Origin: Nitzschia sp. pyKryTriq1
Taxonomy: Eukaryota > Bacillariophyta > Bacillariophyceae > Bacillariales > Bacillariaceae
Direction of reading: 5' to 3'
DNA: 64,000 bases
Assembly (NCBI GenBank): GCA_956465555.1
Contig: OY101117.1
Span: 2,356,001 to 2,420,000 of the forward strand
In this document: positions 62,527 to 64,000 of the stretch, piece after piece
How positions within the stretch are numbered: the stretch's first letter is position 1
Layout of the letters: the number at the start of each line of letters is the position of its first letter
Position numbers and translations under genes: made by a program
The notes under the pieces: generated by a model
The model's input: only the letters and a program-made list of their open reading frames with translations
The model's database searches: none
What the model was told of the DNA's origin: nothing

Positions 62527-64000
62527 ATGACGAACCGAGGCTTTACCGAGGCAGTGCCTCTTTCACTTAGCAGCATGGCGCACATGACCATGCCCTTGGA
62601 AGATGGCGTACTGGATGGAGTCAAACAAGTCCTACAGCACACACTTTTGAGTTGCGTCAACTACGCTAGAGCGATTCATGCTCCACACAATTGGACCTTT
62701 CGAGACTTGGGGACCACTCCATACGCCTGGGAAGCTCACGAGGGCGCCCATGATCCCAAGACTTTGCCGCCCAGTTTGGTAAAAGTTGGATTTAAGCATC
62801 AGTATCATCGGACGGCCTTTATTTACCTCAAACCAGCGATCAAAGGAACTCCTACGCACGAAGAGGAATTGGCATGGACCGAAGATTGGTCGCAAGAAAA
62901 GAGTATTCTGGGAAGAGTCAGTTTGTTATATACTACTACCGCTCTCATGACCAAGGAAGAGCTGGATGGCACTGAAAAGGATGATGACACGCCGAAATGT
63001 GTCCTCTATAAAGTCCTCGTAGAATACCGCTCCCTACCGGCCACAGGAAAGAAGGTGGCGGTTCAAGCGGAGGAGCTGTCCATGCTTAGCTTTGGAGGAA
63101 GTGTCGACGACGATGTCAAATATGGAGCTCTGGCCAGTTTGTATGATCCACATGCCAAGTACGTCTTGGAAATTTACAGCGTGCGGGGCAAAAAGTACAA
63201 ATTTGACCTGATGGATAGTACCCTCAGTGATGGAACCGTCCCGAGATTACCCTCTCGTAATGGCTCGGATGATCCCAACAGCACCGATCCCTTTGTCAAG
63301 TCCTTGTGCGTCACAGTTACGGATCACGATACTACAAAGTTTCAAGAAAAAGAGTATGCTATCACTCGAATCCATTTGACCATGGAAGGAAACCTACGAA
63401 CCAGACCAGAAGAGGTCCCGGGACCTCACTATATTGCCCGAGAAATCCAGGAGACCTTTTTGTGTATGAATCACTCCCCTCCGGGCATGGCGATGGCTAT
63501 TCCTTCCGGGCATGCGCTGCTGTTGGATCCTGAGGAGGCAGGAAAGGTCTATGTCAATGGGAGATATGTGACAACCTGGGGGAATGATCCTAGGATCGGA
63601 TCGCATTCCCCAGCCTTATTTGGTATGGATCTCCATTCGATCCCGTACTGGCAAGGTCGCATCTTTGACTACGACATACTGAAACGAAATTACGCTCAGT
63701 TATGGCAAGAAATCCTAATCGATGCTCGGTTAATGGGAATGAACATTGGAGGCAGACTTTTGAGCCGACTCATCACTGGAAAGGACCCGATCAAAGAAGA
63801 AGAAGAGGACGATGATGATGATACCAGCGACCTGGAGGTCGATGTTGAGGATGACGAGGAGGAAGAGGTGCAAGAAAGACCTCGTGTTAATACTGACATA
63901 GATTGTCTGGAATCTCAGGTGATGCAGTCCGCCAAATTCGATCCGGTTGGTATTTCCGCCAAGGCACTAGCGACTCGTTTCAAAATGGAATATTGTGAGG
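62527..64000 (+). CDS. Unrecognised gene, cut by the window's right edge
   Basis: An ATG at 62527 (MTNRGFTEAVPLSLSSM) opens a frame that runs to the last base, so at least 491 residues are present and the C-terminus is outside. No intron is needed. I do not recognise the family. Noteworthy segments are VLQHTLLSCVNYARAIHAPHNW, YEIYSVRG-like strands, SGHALLLDPEEAGKVYVNGRYVTTWG, ALFGMDLHSIPYWQGRI and LWQEILIDARLMG, which look well ordered and are likely conserved in relatives. An acidic stretch (EEEEDDDDDTSDLEVDVEDDEEEEV) follows around residue 430. No signal peptide or membrane segment is apparent, so a soluble protein is likely. Confidence 0.7.
   Translation, partial: MTNRGFTEAVPLSLSSMAHMTMPLEDGVLDGVKQVLQHTLLSCVNYARAIHAPHNWTFRDLGTTPYAWEAHEGAHDPKTLPPSLVKVGFKHQYHRTAFIYLKPAIKGTPTHEEELAWTEDWSQEKSILGRVSLLYTTTALMTKEELDGTEKDDDTPKCVLYKVLVEYRSLPATGKKVAVQAEELSMLSFGGSVDDDVKYGALASLYDPHAKYVLEIYSVRGKKYKFDLMDSTLSDGTVPRLPSRNGSDDPNSTDPFVKSLCVTVTDHDTTKFQEKEYAITRIHLTMEGNLRTRPEEVPGPHYIAREIQETFLCMNHSPPGMAMAIPSGHALLLDPEEAGKVYVNGRYVTTWGNDPRIGSHSPALFGMDLHSIPYWQGRIFDYDILKRNYAQLWQEILIDARLMGMNIGGRLLSRLITGKDPIKEEEEDDDDDTSDLEVDVEDDEEEEVQERPRVNTDIDCLESQVMQSAKFDPVGISAKALATRFKMEYCE

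Overview
The window is nuclear DNA of a photosynthetic stramenopile, most likely a diatom. The evidence is: eukaryotic genes with short GT-AG introns (about 70-155 bp); several precursors with a signal peptide ending in an ASAFAP-like Ala/Phe motif typical of complex-plastid import (444-aa DUF1415-like protein, acetoacetyl-CoA synthetase, carotenoid cleavage dioxygenase); a MAP kinase with an apicomplexan-like TxH activation loop; and a plant-like set of cytoskeletal and sorting proteins. The species cannot be read from the sequence.

Layout. 1-1.1 kb: no secure gene. 1.1-2.7 kb (-): plastid-targeted protein with two DUF1415-like halves. 3.4-4.5 kb: mobile element copy 1. 5.8-7.3 kb (+): Ser/Arg-rich disordered protein. 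8.2-8.6 kb (+): PEN-2. 9.0-10.7 kb (-): ankyrin protein. 11.4-13.5 kb (+): acetoacetyl-CoA synthetase. 13.9-15.7 kb (+): AAR2. 16.1-17.5 kb (-): GSK3. 18.6-20.4 kb (-): carotenoid cleavage dioxygenase. 20.9-30.4 kb (-): an eight-exon XMAP215/ch-TOG protein of 2966 aa. 31.1 kb (+): VOC protein. 31.9-33.3 kb (-): alpha-arrestin. 33.6-35.2 kb: mobile element copy 2, inverted relative to copy 1. 35.4-37.8 kb (-): degenerate DEDDh exonuclease-like protein. 38.9-39.5 kb (-): hypothetical protein. 40.7-41.2 kb: tRNA-derived SINE with perfect 13-bp target-site duplications. 41.5-42.4 kb (+): alpha/beta hydrolase. 43.1-44.7 and 45.4-47.0 kb (+): tandem CNNM/DUF21 transporter paralogues. 47.0-48.4 kb (-): RlmL-like methyltransferase. 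49.3-50.0 kb (-): RraA-like protein. 50.7-51.6 kb (+): TLC-domain membrane protein. 51.8-52.8 kb (-): SF3A2. 53.5-56.7 kb (-): acidic coiled-coil protein. 57.6-59.8 kb (+): atypical MAPK. 60.1-61.5 kb (-): PA-domain sorting-receptor-like protein. 62.5 kb to the end (+): unrecognised gene, cut by the window edge.

The genes are ordinary unlinked eukaryotic loci; no operon or biosynthetic cluster is visible. There are loose themes: two spliceosome genes (AAR2, SF3A2), two CMGC kinases (GSK3, MAPK), and three plastid-directed proteins. Intergenic DNA is striking: it is packed with GTAC/GGTACC/ACCGGT palindromes and CTCTCTACTAGAG-type tracts that are almost absent from exons, and the two mobile-element copies are flanked by GTAC.

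The strongest leads for new biology are the GTAC-flanked, probably tyrosine-recombinase element with dyad sites in its ends, the repeated cassette in the N-terminus of the XMAP215 homologue, the TKH-type MAPK, and the pseudo-exonuclease with five SSWFxF-like motifs. All homology calls come from reading motifs; no database search was run.
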